Of a stretch of 6,107 bases of DNA, positions 5,433 through 6,107 are shown piece by piece; position 1 is the stretch's first letter, and each line of letters begins with the position of its first letter. Below the pieces are notes generated by a model. The model was given only the letters and a program-made list of their open reading frames with translations. It did no database searches and was not told the origin of the DNA. The position numbers and the translations under genes are program-made. This DNA is from Clostridiaceae bacterium UBA6085 (lineage in GTDB: Bacteria; Bacillota; Clostridia; Clostridiales; Clostridiaceae): assembly GCA_002428605.1 (NCBI GenBank), contig DIXH01000049.1, forward strand, positions 1 to 6,107, read 5' to 3'.

Positions 5433-6098
5433 ATGAGGAAGGTCGGCGCAGCAATATTATCCCTCATTCTATCATCAGCAATGGTATCAGTCCCGGTTTC
5501 CGCACTTGCAGTAGTTCCTGACGGAGTCAGGGTCATGGAGGATGCACCGATACTTCCTCCTGATGATACGGTGAAGGCAATTTCCGTTGGAGGCTCCCAT
5601 ACCCTGGTTCTGACAGAGAGGGGTGCCATATTCGCATGGGGAAGCAACGCCCGAGGTCAGCTGGATATCCCTCTGATCCCTGAAGGGGAGACCGTTGTAG
5701 ACATTGCAGCGGGAACCTCACATTCCATTGCCCTGACAGACAAGGGGACGGTGCTCCTCTGGGGTTCCAATGATTTCAAGCAGAGCGAGATCCCGCTTTT
5801 TCCTCAGGGTGAGGTCATTATTGATGTTTCGGCAGGCGACACGTTTTCCCTTGCAAAAACTGCAAGCGGCACTATTATGGCCTGGGGATTCTCTGCAAGT
5901 GAGAAGAAGGTCGTGACACTTCAGGAGCCTGTGAACGACTCACTTGTTTCAGCAGATGCTGAGTATGAATATTTCACTTCACTTTCAGAGAGTGGTAAGG
6001 TATATACAAGCTATCTTGTGGGTCTTGCATTCAAAAAGGAGCAGGGAAGCCTTCTGAGCCCTGAAATCCCTGAAGGTATCTCATTGAAACTCTCATGA
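5433..6098 (+). CDS. Exported RCC1-repeat (beta-propeller-like) protein, short
   Basis: This 221-aa protein carries a signal peptide (MRKVGAAILSLILSSA core, likely cleavage after SALA at residue 26) and four RCC1-type repeats of about 41 residues at ~47-87, 88-128, 129-170 and 171-217. The first two are well conserved, each following V-x-x-I-x-x-G-x-S-H-x-x-x-L-T-x-x-G-x-x-x-x-W-G-S-N and ending in a P-x-x-P-x-G-E segment. The third loses its SN and GQ positions and the fourth is strongly diverged. RCC1 propellers normally have seven blades, so this is short; it may pair with another protein, oligomerise, or be cut off by a frameshift. The ATG at 5433 is chosen because TAGGAG lies 7 nt upstream and the signal peptide starts there. 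An ATG at 5355 would overlap the SixA-like gene and add 26 unlike residues. Binding partner and function are unknown. Confidence 0.8.
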   Translation: MRKVGAAILSLILSSAMVSVPVSALAVVPDGVRVMEDAPILPPDDTVKAISVGGSHTLVLTERGAIFAWGSNARGQLDIPLIPEGETVVDIAAGTSHSIALTDKGTVLLWGSNDFKQSEIPLFPQGEVIIDVSAGDTFSLAKTASGTIMAWGFSASEKKVVTLQEPVNDSLVSADAEYEYFTSLSESGKVYTSYLVGLAFKKEQGSLLSPEIPEGISLKLS

Positions 6099-6107
6099 CT
6101 GAAGTCA

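Noticed and set aside
1..6107. CRISPR arrays, tRNA or rRNA genes, insertion sequences, attachment sites
   Set aside because: No spaced direct repeats, tRNA cloverleaf motifs, transposase reading frames or terminal inverted repeats with target duplications were seen.

Overview
The window looks like chromosomal DNA from a low-to-mid GC Gram-positive anaerobe, most likely a member of the Clostridia. The evidence is indirect: strong AGGAGG-type ribosome binding sites, TTG start codons, heavy use of AGG/AGA for arginine, lipobox lipoproteins, secreted proteins with Firmicutes-type signal peptides, and U-tract terminators. No genus can be named from the sequence alone.

Layout. (1) Positions 1-165 hold the C-terminal end of a bacterioferritin reading frame. 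Its first in-window codon is TAG, so it is probably a broken gene. A 17-bp bidirectional terminator follows (164-203). (2) A secreted SGNH/GDSL-type esterase or lipase, with a Cna-B/SpaA-like beta domain before the catalytic domain, lies on the minus strand (272-1345, TTG start). (3) A divergent intergenic region of about 440 bp (1346-1784) is the richest non-coding part. It has a minus-strand promoter with a perfect TATAAT. On the plus strand it has TTAACA-like hexamers at exact 11-bp spacing, which resembles a PhoP (Pho box) site, then an extended -10, then a leader of about 140 nt. The leader folds into a stacked hairpin and ends in a GNRA-capped intrinsic terminator just before the next gene. 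(4) Five plus-strand genes follow with gaps of 8, 43, 20 and 37 bp: a PstS-like substrate-binding lipoprotein, a lipoprotein with two DUF3298-like modules, a DUF502 membrane protein, a SixA-like histidine phosphatase, and an exported protein with RCC1-like repeats that ends almost at the window edge.

How they may work together. The plus-strand genes look like one transcription unit. A phosphate-type binding protein behind a Pho-box-like promoter, plus a SixA-type phosphatase, suggests a phosphate-responsive cell-envelope operon. No transporter subunits (PstC, PstA, PstB) are present, so the binding protein is an orphan here and may sense or scavenge rather than feed an ABC importer. The terminator between promoter and first gene means expression may also be controlled by attenuation, or that the leader is released as a separate small RNA. 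The operon assignment and the phosphate theme are inference; the domain identities are much firmer.
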